Source of the DNA: Wurfbainia villosa
Taxonomy: Eukaryota > Streptophyta > Magnoliopsida > Zingiberales > Zingiberaceae
Assembly (NCBI GenBank): GCA_025175895.1
Contig: CM046000.1
Location: 68,848,720-68,912,719 of the forward strand
Length of the DNA: 64,000 nucleotides
Direction of reading: 5' to 3'
Shown piece by piece: positions 10,851 to 22,245 of the stretch (the first letter of the stretch is position 1; the number at the start of each line of letters is the position of its first letter). The position numbers and the translations under genes are program-made. The notes beneath the pieces were generated by a model, which was not told the origin of the DNA, made no database searches, and was given only the letters and a program-made list of their open reading frames with translations.

Positions 10851-11198
10851 GCAAAGCACACAAAGTTTGGCAAGTATAAATACTAAGGTATTAAATACCT
10901 AAGTTTTAATATTAATTAGTCATTTGTTATTATTTATTCCATTTTTCCATATTATTACTTATCTCCCAAATGTGTCAAAAACCCAAAATGACAAATTATG
11001 ACCTATAAACCTAAAATGTGTAAATTTAATTGATTTTTTATAATTCCAAAAGTATATTGGCACATCCTAAAACCTTTTAGGATTAAAAATCAAATCAATT
11101 TCCAAGATATCCATAACCTTGAAAATAACCTAAAGTGCCACCTTAACCATGGTTAGGTTATTTACCCTTCCATTCAAAGTTGGCACACCCTAACCCAT
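10851..11198 (-). other. Element E spacer after gag
   Basis: AT-rich untranslated DNA matching element C around 28690-28970, for instance a GTGTCAAAAACCCAAA stretch. No coding frame. Confidence 0.65.
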
Positions 11199-12869
11199 TT
11201 AGCGTGAATCGATCACACTCCTAGGAACCCAAAACCTATTTAAGCTCCTTGGGTTAATTAGGTATTTAGGGATAACCTCCCTAGATACCTTCCTAATGAC
11301 CCTTCTAGGCTTGTTAGCCTTGGTCATTTGGGTTTTGCCTAGGTTCATTCTAGGAGTGACTCCCCTTGTAACCTTCTTAGAGGTTTCCCTAGGTTTTCTT
11401 GAAACCCTAGCCACTAGGCACATTCATTGGTTACCCTTAGGGATGACTTCCCTAGTAACCTTGGTCTTCCTAGACCTAGTTTGTGTTCCATAATCAAATG
11501 GAACACTATGATAAGTCACCTTAGGCTTAGGTTTGTGACCCAAACCTTTCTTGCTCTTGGTTGACTCTTGTCTATTAGGCCCTAGGTTTTGACTTTGACT
11601 TCTAGACCCTAGAGTTTGACCATTTGACCTTTGCACTTGATTTGTCATTTTTGCAATGGGCCTTTCAAGTTTCTCAAGCCTTGACCTCAAGACTTGATTT
11701 TGCAACTCTAATTGCCCAATTTTAGAATTTTGATTTAACCTTTGGTCCTTGTTCTTTCTAGGCATATGCCTAGTCCATTTGGGGTTAAAACCTAGGTGAT
11801 CTTTTATTTTCTTGATGGATTCCCTAGGTAAGGTCTTTCTAGGGACATTAGTCCCAAATTTCTCCTTATTTGAAATGTGGACATTTTTAGCTCCTAAACA
11901 AAAGTATTTGTTATTCATAGCATGCTTGTCATGATAATTTTCAAGAGAATTGAAATTCCTAGCATGCTTTTTGACATTTAAATTAGAAGGAGCATTACTA
12001 AAATGTACCTTAGGATTAGCTTTAACTCCCCCAACATGTGATGCTCCCTTTTTAGGATTTTTCTCTCTTTTTGGGCATTGACTCCGGTAATGATCCGGTA
12101 GTCGGCATTTGAAGCAAATCACTTGCTCCTTGCTTTTGATTGTTGGGGGACCGACATCCTTTATCTTTGGTGCCGGTGGAGGCTTCTTGACCTTCTTTGG
12201 GCACTTACTCTTGTAATGCCCACATTCCCTCCACTCAAAACATATTATATGCATTTTATTATTAACATATATGTTTGAGTTACCTAGGGTGGTGGTGAGG
12301 ATCTCTTGAGCTTGCTCTTCCTCTCGATTGGATGTAGATGCTTCTTCTTGTTGTTCCAGTGTTGAGGATGCCCTAATCTCCTCCCCCTCAATCCTAGAGG
12401 TGGAGGTCTCCTCCAATTCTTCCTCTTCTTCCACCGATTCGGAGGGTGACTCCCTATCAACTTCTAAATCCTCACTTGCTTGTGAGGATGAGCTCTCTTC
12501 CTCCTCTTCCTTTTCTTCTTGAATTGAGTGAGGCTCTTCATGGAATTTTGCCAAATTTTCCCATAGCTCCTTGGCATCTAGATATTCACCTAGCCTAGAT
12601 AAAACATCATTAGGTATCAAATCTTCTAAAAGTTTTGTTACCTTGGCTTCGGTTTTGAACTTGAGACGTTGCTCTTGTGTCCACTTCTTCAACTTCAAGA
12701 CATTTCCCTTCTTATCTCTAGGAGGTTCAAAGCCTTCCATGATGATGAACCAATCTTCTATGTCCATCATCAAGAAGTTCTCCATTCTTGCCCTCCACAC
12801 CGGAAAATCTTCTTGGTCATATGGCGGCGGTGTGTAGATGTCCCATCCTAATTTACCTTCGAACTCCAT
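11199..12869 (-). pseudogene. gag: Gag of element E, one in-frame stop
   Basis: ATG at 12869; 481 residues, then a TGA at 11424-11426, then the same frame continues to 11199 with the motif FWVPRSVIDS. Residues 1-110 are the Copia gag domain (VWRARMENFL, KKWTQEQ, LWENLAKFH). A Glu/Ser-rich linker spans about 115-190. There are two CCHC knuckles: the second (252-265, CFKCRLPDHYRSQC) is intact, while the first (210-223) has Trp for its second Cys. A basic tail follows. It would bind element RNA and assemble particles. No protease or pol follows it. It is the least damaged zinc-knuckle gag in the window. Confidence 0.85.
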
Positions 12870-12914
12870 CTTGTTCCTCTAGCGGTTTGCTCCCGGCGGT
12901 TAGTCCGTAGAAGA

Positions 12915-12933
12915 TCTCCTAGCTCTGATACCA
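12915..12933 (-). other. Primer-binding site, initiator-Met tRNA (element E)
   Basis: Minus strand reads TGGTATCAGAGCTAGGAG directly inside the LTR edge at 12936, fixing E as minus-oriented. Confidence 0.9.
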
Positions 12934-12935
12934 AT

Positions 12936-14453
12936 TGTAGAGGAAACAGTGACCGCTAGAGGGGGAGGGTGAATAGCGTCGTGCTCGTATGTTGATGGAA
13001 TTCATTTGCGTTCATCTACAAATCTCGTTAGCACAGTGGAAATAAAAATAATAACAATAATGAAATACGACAAACACAAATCACAAAACAACACAAGTAT
13101 TTAACATGGTTCAGAACCGAATGGTTTCTACTCCACGGATCGAGCTCTAAAGAGCTCTAGTGATGCACATGCAACTACTAATCACAAATAACTCCTTCTC
13201 GGAACAATCCCGAGGTGGAGAAACCTCTTACAAGCGATTACAAACATAATACAATAAGAATACAAGCAACTACACTAAAATGCAAGTAAAGAAAACTTTA
13301 CACCGAGCTTTTGAATGCTTGCTTTCTAGGTTGATCGAGTAGCACTTGGAGACCCTGAATTGCAACAGCAACTCGCCCCAAAACACCTCAAAGAACCTTT
13401 GCTCCAAACCTCCTCCATGAGCTCCATTTAAAGCTATTGCCTGGGCTAGAAATTGCTGATCAGTCGACTGCTCGGGACCATCAGTCAATTGATGACACTG
13501 TTGTTGTGAGACAACGGTGTGATCCACGCTGGAAAAATCTAATGGATAGGATATCAGTTGACTGATCGAGCCTTCACTCGACTTCTAACTCCAGTAGTCA
13601 AGTCAGACTCCATTATGTGCCTAAATTCTCGAGCACCAGTCGACTGATCACATGATCACCGATCGCCGAGCCAGAGATCGCCCACCTCCGCAAATGACCA
13701 TCGACACTTTCCGTAGTCAAACCCTAGTTGACTCACACCAGTTGACTGCCATATGACACCAGTCGACTAGCACACCTCAAACATGAGGTTTTAACCCAAG
13801 TATGGTGCTCCCATACTTGCTAGACCACCTTTAGCCTAGACCTAAGCCTTCTAGCCACCTCCATCAACCTCGCGCCTCTCGGATCCCTCCAAGTCATCCA
13901 TGACTTGTTCATCCAATGCGCTAGCCTTCAGGTACTTCCATCGGCTATGTCATGCTAATGGTGTCTATACTGCCAAGGCACATTGGACTTACACTGCCAA
14001 GACTCCGCTTGGATTTTACACCGCCAACCATTGGACTTATGCTAACAAGACTCCCGCTTGGACTTTACGCCGGCAATATCAAACCCCTTGGACTTCTCAA
14101 ATGCCAAGACCCAATCTTTGACTTTCCCTTGCCAACCCATGTTGGACATTCCATGCCAAGACCCATGCTTGGACTTTTCCTTGCCAAGACCCAAGCTTGG
14201 ACTTTACATGCCAAGTACTCAAGACTTGGACTTTCCATAACATGGTCATCTCCATTCAACCATAAAAATCCCCCTCGAGTCAAACTCGAGTCCGATTAAT
14301 CATGACCTTGGACGATTGTACCAACAATCTCCCCAAAATATTATCAGACATCAATGTCAAACATCAATGTCAAACTTCCATGTCAAACATCAAAACATCG
14401 CTCGAGTCAAACTCAAGTCCGGTCAATCGTGACCTCGGTCGATTGCACCAACA
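12936..14453 (-). repeat. Element E 5' LTR
   Basis: About 1.5 kb, related to the LTRs of element C. On the minus strand it starts TGTTGGTGCAATCGACC at 14453. A second copy of that start lies 127 bp inside (14326). It carries a CTTGGACTTT/GCCAAGAC array at 13960-14240 and CAGTCGACTG sites (13462-13471, 13637-13646 and degenerate ones). The minus-strand end facing the PBS reads CCTCTACA. Confidence 0.82.
13960..14240 (-). repeat. Degenerate CTTGGAC/GCCAAGAC tandem array in E LTR
   Basis: About ten irregular units of roughly 25-40 bp, each pairing a GCCAAGAC half with a CTTGGACTTT half, so each unit is partly self-complementary. Counterparts occur in the LTRs of C, H and L. Frames through it give repetitive peptides that are not genes. 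Confidence 0.75.
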
Positions 14454-14697
14454 CTCTCTTACACCTTCAAAAGATTGCCCTCACAACATTTCTACTTCAA
14501 ATCTTTAGATTCTTTCGACGAAGATATCTCTGGATTTATGTGCATATTTATGCATTCTTTATGCTTTCATTATTTAATTTTGTTATAGCATGATTGTTGT
14601 AGATTAGACGACAACATCTTGTATTCGGACCGTTTATTTTCATTTGTTGAACTCATATCTGAATGTGTGATCAATTTATGGATTATGATCCATCAAT

Positions 14698-14709
14698 TGG
14701 TATCCGAGC
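14698..14709 (+). other. Decayed Met-tRNA primer-binding site (element F)
   Basis: TGGTATCCGAGC, one mismatch from the Copia consensus, two bases after a CATCA LTR-type end. Confidence 0.7.
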
Positions 14710-15280
14710 ATGAGGTTAGGTGTCACTAATCGTACAACATTAAGATGCAAGTTTTTTGATGACCTTGGTATGAATGCATGCATTTTTGCATTAAATATTG
14801 ATCTAGAGGATTTAAACCCGCATAATCATCGAATCTAAGGGTTAGGAATTTTTTGTATGTTTTTTGTGAAGAACATGAAGAATAGCAATGTAACCACCAC
14901 TATTTGATCATAGAAATTGAGTCGCATGAATATCAGTTTACTGATGTGGACAATCAGTTGACTATTGGTCGAAAAGTAGCACACAAATTTTCTCTAAGCC
15001 GACTATATAGGGAACTCGACTGATCACTATCAGTTGATTCTCATAATGACCATTCTTAGTGCCTATAAGATTCATATATTTCCATAATGATATGATATTG
15101 TCCATTTTGGATCTAAATCCTCATGGTTTTATTTTTAAACTTTATCCAAAAGGCTTCATACCAATGAAGATATTTTTTTCATCTTATAAGTATATGATCT
15201 TTTCTATGTCTTACCAATATGAGACTTTAATTTTATTCCCAATACTCCCAACAGCAAGTCGACTAATGTGCATGAATTTC

Positions 15281-15648
15281 AAATAGAATGTTTATGAATT
15301 GACTATGGGACACGACTGAACATACTAGTTGACTGGCATTTGAGGTCAGTCGACTGGAGTGCATGAACTAAAGCACAGAAGGTTTTTAAATTGACTGCGA
15401 CACTTGACTAACTATATCAGTCGACTGCCATCAAGTATCAGCCGACTGATATATCCTAAGTAGAGCACAGAAAGGGTGTTAGTTGACTGAAGCACTCGAC
15501 TGATTGTGTTAGTCAATTTCTATCTGATACCAATCGACTGGTGCTTATAAAGCCATCCACAAATGTTTCCAAGTCGACTGAAGCATTTGACTGATGTACA
15601 TCATTCAACTACCATTAGTATCAATTGACTAGTATTAGATGAAATTGA
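15281..15648 (+). repeat. Tandem array, four units of 92 bp, rich in TTGACTG/TCGACTG
   Basis: Units begin at 15281, 15373, 15465 and 15557, with the next GCAC at 15649, so the spacing is exactly 92 bp. Each unit has the order: CACAGAA-like start, TTGACTG, GACTGA, a CAGTCGACTG-like palindrome, CCAT, then a second CAGTCGACTG-like palindrome. Units are diverged from one another. It lies in the leader of F between PBS and gag. Confidence 0.8.
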
Positions 15649-16206
15649 GCACTGATAATGTAGAAAACTTTTAATGGCTATAACTTTTTGCTTGGGATGA
15701 ATTTTGATGCGTTTAAGATGTGTTTCAAAGATTGTTCAGAGCTCTATGTTTGTTACATTGGGGTAAACCCCTTGTAATAGTTTGTCTCGGACCTAAAAAA
15801 TATCGTTTAAGGCCTTTCGAGACCTTTGAAGTTTTTTAGTTCCATGTTGAGGTCGTTTTATGTCTCCTAAGTCATTTAATAATAACAATACAGATGATTT
15901 TTCTAGGATATCATCTATATTCATTAGCACATGTGTTATTAAGTTGAACTAATACTATCGTCAAAGTGAGAACAATTAGCTAAACTTAGTGCATCATTAT
16001 GTAAGTGGATGTATGTCTATGCTAAGGATTGTTGACCCAAAAGAAAATTATCTTTAGATGAGATATATATTTAAAGTAGTTCACTATAAACACATTAAAC
16101 ACATTGATGTTGATTATGCATGAAATATGTTGGCGCAAAGGAAGACATGTTCTATGGTTGATTAAAGAAATGGTAAATTGTGGTTAGAATTGATATAACC
16201 AAACTT

Positions 16207-17293
16207 TGTTGGTGCAGGGGCACTAGATAATCGAACCTGTGTTTTGATTATGACAAAGACACAAAGTTAAGTTTATATTGTTATCTCACGAGCTAAATCA
16301 AGTGTGCAGAAAAGTACTAAAGCTGGAGCTGAAGGCTAGCGACACCCGGAGGAAGCCGTGGTGGTCGGGCGACACTTGAGTGAATTCGGAGGGAGCCGAA
16401 GGAATCGAGTGGAAGGCCGGAAGCGAGAGCTACTCTCGAGGTAAGCTCGTGTGAGTGAGAGATTGTAAGGTCGTGTCCTCTTTACGGGGACGACCGTAGG
16501 CGACGATTCGACTAAGACTTCCTGTGGAAGGTCTAGGTCGAGATCGGACGGTTAGAAACCGTCGTATTTATCATTTTCCGAGCTAATCTCTTATCGCAGG
16601 AAGTGGTTAGCCGGCAATGATCACCGGACATTGGGCGGCCGATCGTTATCGCTGATCGATGAGATGCATCGCGATCGCCATCAGTCGACTGATGAGAGTC
16701 ATCAGTCGACTGATGGCGACGATTCAGCTTTTGCGCTAGGTCAAAACGGATAACGTTTGACGCGGCCACTTCGCGATAAAATTTGGAAAAATCCATGATC
16801 CGTTCCAAAGAAATAGGAGACAAATTCAGAGGCTAAAGTCTATAAAAGGAGGGGAGGATTCATCTCCAAATCACATCAATTATTCATCAAGTGCTCCTAC
16901 AACGCCAACGCCTAACACCGTCCATAACGCACGACGCCAAGTTTTGATCTTCTTCGTCGGCAGCAGATTCAAGTAATATTTTTGATATTATATTTTGTAT
17001 TTTTATCTTCATAACGAGGTGAGGTAGGCTTGTTGCCTCATCCTCGTATATTCGGTTTTTGTAATCGTTGTCTCCTACCTCCAACGAGGAGGAGACGTTT
17101 TAGTGCTTTGCCCTCCGTACGCGGTCTAGGACCGATAGGGCCTTGGAGTAGCAACCGCTGGGTTGTGAACCAAGTAAAATAAACGTGTTCATTTATTTTC
17201 CGCTGTGCTTACTTTGCGTATCGAACGAACGAAAAAGAAAAGTTTTATGATCGCTATTCACCCCCCCCTCTAGCGACGCTTCTCGATCCAACA
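16207..17293 (+). repeat. Element B 5' LTR
   Basis: 1087 bp. Outside the block 16600-16735 it is nearly identical to the 3' LTR. The block carries two exact CAGTCGACTG palindromes (16682-16691, 16703-16712) where the 3' LTR has ATCGATCG words. Confidence 0.93.
16841..16847 (+). promoter_or_regulatory. TATA box in element B 5' LTR
   Basis: TATAAAA followed by GGAGGGG, 129 bp downstream of the last palindrome; the 3' LTR copy is at 21035-21041. Confidence 0.7.
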
Positions 17294-17295
17294 AT

Positions 17296-17307
17296 TGGTA
17301 TCAGAGC
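17296..17307 (+). other. Primer-binding site, initiator-Met tRNA (element B)
   Basis: TGGTATCAGAGC two bases after the LTR end, as in A. Confidence 0.92.
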
Positions 17308-17790
17308 GGGGGCGCTAAGATTTGGTGAAACCACCAATCTAGCACGTTTTGGTTTTATTTTCGTATTTTTCGATTCGTATATTTCTTAGGTTTTTGTTTC
17401 CCGCACTACTAATCCAAGACCAAGTCTTGGTACATAGTTTTTTGTTGTGTTTTGGCAAGTACTAATCTCCTTCGGAGTACCTCACGATCAAACGAGCATA
17501 ACTTTTGCTACAAGTGGACTCACGAAACGATCTACCCACCAAATCGAAGCTCTTTGAAAGATCTACACTTCTTATGGGGGGTTTACCCCCGTAACAAGCT
17601 ATTTCCAGCCCCAAAATCCAACGTTTAGTACCCTTTCGGGGACATCGAAGGTCGTAAGTTTCAAATTTTTGTTAGTTTCTTATCCTCCTTATTTATTTCT
17701 GTTTTTTTTCCTATTATTTCCCGCATTACTAATCCAAGACCAAGTCTTGGAATTCTCTTTGGTTTTTATTTGTGTTTTGCAAGATACTTA

Positions 17791-19300
17791 ATGGCTCACA
17801 TTGAGGGATATAGCACCACCCGACCTCCGTTCTTTAACGGAGATGATTTCCGTTATTGGAAAGGTCGGATGGAGTGTTTCTTGAAAACACAAGTCGAAAC
17901 TTGGATAATAATCCAAACTGGCTTTGCTTTACCCACCAATGATCAAGGAGAGCCATTGGATTTCAACAAGTGGACAAATGCAACCAAGAGGCAAATCGAA
18001 GCCGATGCAAGAGCAACCCAAATATTGCAATGCGGCTTGTCCAAGGAGGAACTCAACCGCATCGGACCATTCATTAGCGCCAAGGACCTATGGAATAAAT
18101 TAATTGAGCTACACGAAGGAACGTCCGATGCTAAGGTATGTAAATGTGACCTTCTTTTCAATAAGTTGTATAACCTCAAGATGCAGGAACACGAGACAGC
18201 AACACAACTACACGCCGCTGCCCAGACATTGTCAATGGCCTACACACCATCGGACACAAGGTCGAAAACCGTGACCTACTAAGGTATGCGTTCTTAATTC
18301 ATTTCCTAGGACTACCTTGTGGGCATCCATGGTCGATGCCTACAAGGTCTCTAAGGACCTATCGAAGCTTAGGTTAGATGAATTATTTTCCGAGTTTGAA
18401 CTTCACGAGCAAACTAACGTGATCCGGGCCGAGAGAGGTATTGCTCTACTTGCAGGACAAAGAAGCAAGCCACCTACTAGGCAAGTAGATGAACTCGAAC
18501 CCGAAGACGAATCCGAATCCGAAGAGGAGGCCATAATAGTCAATATTGCGGAGAATAGTTCGACAAGAAAGAAGGAAATTGAAGAATGAGAACCAAAGAA
18601 AAAGGGAGCAAGGAAAGCCTTCCATGCAACTTGGGACAACAGAGAAGACATAGCTTACATGGCAAGAACGGAGGAGTCCGAGTCGAATCCGGCCGAGTCC
18701 AACTACAACTCCGACTCACCCAAGATTATTTCGAGAAAACTCAAAGCCGGACCAAAAGGGAAAGTTAAGGTTGATTTCTCTTTAATTAGTACACTTTACA
18801 GTACAATTAAACTGCTTAATAGGAAATTAACTAAGTCCGAGTCTAGGGTTGAGTCGTTACTTGAGGAGGTTGAAACCCTCAAGCAAGAGGCTACTCTAAT
18901 CTCTTCAACTAGTCAAGTTCAAGAGAGAAACTCAACCCAAATTGAAAAACTTGAGAAGGAGAATTCTCTCTTGAAAGACCAAGTTCAAGAGGTCGAGGCT
19001 AGGTTGGAAAAGTTCACGTTGGGATCTAAGAACCTTAACCGACTACTTGGAACCCAAAGAGCCGTGTACAACAAAGCCGGACTCGGATTTAAGTCAAAGA
19101 CTACGAATAGGTCTTATATGTCTATCGTAAATCGTAGTCATCAAAGAGTCCAAGCATGGGTCCCAAAGGTTCTATTAAATTCACATATTAGGACTAATAA
19201 TTATTGGATTCCTCAGGATCAAGTTCATTATTTGAATAGACCTTATTGGTTCAATGGTCTAGGGGGAACTAACACTAAAATAGTATACCCGCTTACTTAG
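17791..19300 (+). pseudogene. gag: Gag of element B, frameshifted
   Basis: ATG at 17791. The first 160 residues match the gag of A with few changes. A 1 bp deletion near 18213 and a 2 bp insertion near 18285 (both seen by comparison with A) shift the frame. A TGA at 18587-18589 interrupts the linker. After it the frame runs FHATWDN, a Glu/Ser-rich segment and the coiled coil (LNRKLTKSESRVESLLEEVE) to the end motif WVPK...YWIPQ, stopping at 19300. There is no zinc knuckle. It keeps the C-terminal 50 residues that A lost to a stop codon. Confidence 0.85.
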
Positions 19301-20415
19301 CAAAACCATTGCATGCTTAGAATTTCTGTTAACTTGTGAACTTACTTAGAATACGTACATAACCAACTAAAATCCTTCGAAAAGATTGAGCCTCGGGGAG
19401 CCTCTTTTCATAAATAACTAGTTAGTCAACTCTTGATAATATAGTATCAGGAGCGGCGAGATGATAGTACGTTAGGGAGACAAAGTCTCGTGTATTCGAG
19501 CTAGATAAGGCGTATCTAGCTTGGTGCACTTGACCGAGTAGAACTAGCTGAAGCTACCTCGCCGTATCCTAAACTAGTTAGACCAGGAAGTAACCCTAAG
19601 TGACTTAAGTGATATTTTCTTGAATTTGGCTTTGTCTAAGGAAGTGGTCGTTGTTCCGATCAAAGAAGGCCCTGTGCCTCGCCACGACCTGGAAGCCAGT
19701 TTCTCGAAAAGTTACTTAACGATCTAAAGGTTAAATCTGAATCTAACCCAAGGTTGACTATCTTTAATCAATTTAAAATCATCTCACAAAACATATAAGG
19801 TGAACAAATTATGAGACACATAGAATGGGTGAGATGTTAAGGATAATTGAAATATACTTGAAACAATCCCTTCAAAATACTACTTATTTTCTCAACTATT
19901 GTACTTAACAACTCTGAGGCCAAAGTTTAGCGCCCCCTACATCTCTTATACTTCATATATTTGACTAAGGGGGAGAGCAAACTAATCTTAAGGGTTATAT
20001 TATAAATCTTTAGATTATTGGTGCAGAGGGACACACCTCGAACCAATCTATCTAACTATTGCTAGACGCATGCTTGGACTCATATTTGATTTATCTAGAT
20101 GCATTCATAAACGACATTGTTTTAAACCCCTATTTTATACAAAAACCCCAACACTCTTTTTTTCTTTTATGGCAAAAGGGGGAGAAGAGCGAAAGTTAAG
20201 GGGGAGTAACACAAAATTTCATTTTGATTCATTTTGAAACACAAAATTTGTTTTTGAAAACTAAAGTATCTCTTTCAAAACTCACCTAGGGTTAAGGGGG
20301 AGTTTTGGTTAAGGGAGAGTTTTTGGGAATGGCATTCATCATCTACTATATGTGTTTTATGCTTTAATTTCCCTTAACTTTGTGTTGGTTTGCCATAGAT
20401 CAAAAAGGGGGAGAT
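19301..20415 (+). other. Element B 3' untranslated region
   Basis: Close match to 4458-5493 of A, with the same series of AAGGGGGAG tracts (about 20174-20187, 20197-20207, 20293-20302) and the final PPT at 20402-20415. Noncoding. Confidence 0.78.
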
Positions 20416-21492
20416 TGTTGGTGCAGGGGCACTAGATAATCGAACCTGTGTTTTGATTATGACAAAGACACAAAGTTAAGTTTATATTGTTATCTCACGA
20501 GCTAAATCAAGTGTGCAGAAAAGTACTAAAGCTGGAGCTGAAGGCTAGCGACACCCGGAGGAAGCCGTGGTGGTCGGGCGACACTTGAGTGAATTCGGAG
20601 GGAGCCGAAGGAATCGAGTGGAAGGCCGGAAGCGAGAGCTACTATCGAGGTAAGCTCGTGTGAGTGAGAGATTGTAAGGTCGTGTCCTCTTTACGGGGAC
20701 GACCGTAGGCGACGATTCGACTAAGACTTCCTGTGGAAGGTCTAGGTCGAGATCGGACGGTTAGAAACCGTCGTATTTATCATTTTCCGAGCTAATCTCT
20801 TACTGCAGGGAAGTGGCGGTGGCATCATTCAGGACATTGGGCGATCGTTATCGATTGGTGATGAGATGCATCCGATCGTATCATCGATCGATGAGAGTCA
20901 TCGATCGTGATGGCGAATTCGACTTTGCGCTAGGTCAAAACGGATAACTTTTGACGCGGCCACTTCGCGATAAAATTTGGAAAAATCCATGATCCGTTCC
21001 AAAGAAATAGGAGACAAATTCAGAGGCTAAAGTCTATAAAAGGAGGGGAGGAATCATCTCCAAATCACATCAATTATTCATCAAGTGCTCCTACAACGCC
21101 AACGCTTCAACACCGTCATAACGCCGACGCGACGCCAAGTTTTGATCTTCTTCGTCGGCAGCAGATTCAAGTAATATTTTTGATATTATATTTTGTATTT
21201 TTATCTTCATAACGAGGTGAGGTAGGCTTGTTGCCTCATCCTCGTATATTCGGTTTTTGTAATCGTTGTCTCCTACCTCCAACGAGGAGGAGACGTTTTA
21301 GTGCTTTGCCCTCCGTACGCGGTCTAGGACCGATAGGGCCTTGGAGTAGCAACCGCTGGGTTGTGAACCAAGTAAAATAAACGTGTTCATTTATTTTCCG
21401 CTGTGCTTACTTTGTGTATCGAACGAACGAAAAAGAAAAGTTTTATGATCGCTATTCACCCCCCCCCTCTAGTGACGCTTCTCGATCCAACA
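20416..21492 (+). repeat. Element B 3' LTR
   Basis: 1077 bp, ends CCAACA and is followed by TSD aactt. It differs from the 5' LTR mainly in 20810-20930. Confidence 0.93.
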
Positions 21493-21646
21493 AACTTGAC
21501 TTGTATTTGGTTATTAATTATGTGCATATTGTGTCTGTCCAAATAAAAAAAATATTGTGCGACTAATTATAATGTTTTGAGTTGAAATTAGAGAGTACCA
21601 TTAACAAGTTGCAATTTAATCTAAAAATTAATAAATATATATATTA
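21493..21646 (+). mobile_element. Element F fragment between B and the hairpin elements
   Basis: AT-rich remnant that continues F after the second TSD copy of B. Too decayed to assign to gag residues. Confidence 0.4.
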
Positions 21647-22228
21647 TGATCTCTCATGGCCAGATCCATCGCGCTCATCGCGACCGCTCGCGACCCTTGA
21701 TCAGCGCCACAATTGTAGAAATGCCGCGGTGACTCGCGCCCGGAGCACCTGCGCCCGCTTTGCCGCCACTTGCCGCCCGCTCGCCGCCGTCCGGCCACCT
21801 CCGGCCATCGGACCGGGTGAGTTGGAAGCGCACCTCGCCGGCGGTCCAGACGGGATCGGCTTCCGGCCGGATTGCGGTCGGAAGCTGACGTAAATCCGCC
21901 GTGATTCGGCCAAATCACGACCGAATGACAGTCGAAAATCGGTCGAGAAAGGATCGTTGGCGTTGGGCGGTCCTTTCCCGACCTGGTGAGGACGTGATTC
22001 AGCCACGATTTGGCCGAATCGCAGCCGATTTGCGCCGACTTTCGACCGCAATTCGGTCGGAAGTCGATCACGTCCAGACCACCGGCGAGGTGCGCTTTCA
22101 ACGCACTCCACCGACGGCCGGAGGTCGACGCGACGGCGCAGCGCGGCAGCGGCGGCAACGGCGAGGGGTCGGGCGCTAATGCAATCGGGCGCGGACGGGC
22201 GCGGACGGATCGGGTGTGCAAGAGATCA
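21647..22228. mobile_element. Palindromic (foldback) element, copy 1
   Basis: A 582 bp GC-rich unit with near-complete dyad symmetry. TGATCTCT at 21647-21654 pairs with AGAGATCA at 22221-22228. Inner arms such as GCGCACCTCGCCGG (from about 21829) pair with CCGGCGAGGTGCGC (about 22082-22095), and CGTGATTCGGCC pairs with GGCCGAATC-type words around a loop near 21930-21990. It is flanked by TA-rich DNA. The symmetry explains similar translations on both strands, so I annotate no protein. It is a MITE-like hairpin of unassigned family. Confidence 0.7.
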
Positions 22229-22245
22229 AACCCGATATATATTTA

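Larger units (their letters stand above)
7620..14453 (-). mobile_element. Element E: gag-only Copia element, minus strand, 3' end outside the window
   Basis: Minus-strand element with its 5' LTR on the right (12936-14453), Met-tRNA PBS, gag at 12869-11199, and a 3' untranslated part that reaches 7620, where Z interrupts it. The order matches element C on the plus strand (25421-31914): for example, the block 7620-8100 is the reverse complement of about 29640-30160. A further 2.3 kb segment (about 8530-10850) has no counterpart in C. Confidence 0.85.
14454..16206 (+). mobile_element. Element F (decayed Copia): LTR end, leader and gag start
   Basis: The oldest host element. 14454-14695 looks like the end of an LTR, followed by a decayed PBS. 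The leader contains TCGACTG-type repeats and, near 15660-15840, a stretch resembling the leader of element A (pyrimidine-rich around a GGGGTAAACCCC core, then a CCTTTCGAGACC word). A possible gag start at about 15860 reads SPKSFNNNN before decay. B inserted at 16207. The link to the pol pieces further right is inferred from order and orientation. Confidence 0.55.
16207..21492 (+). mobile_element. Element B: gag-only Copia derivative, same family as A, complete
   Basis: 5.3 kb element with LTRs 16207-17293 and 20416-21492, ends TGTTGG/CCAACA, perfect TSD aactt at 16202-16206 and 21493-21497, Met-tRNA PBS and PPT. The interior is closely similar to A: gag frame, no protease, integrase or RT. 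It is inserted in element F. Confidence 0.92.

Noticed and set aside
12328..12837. Plus-strand Ser-rich frames
   Set aside because: Antisense of the Glu/Ser linker and gag domain of element E.
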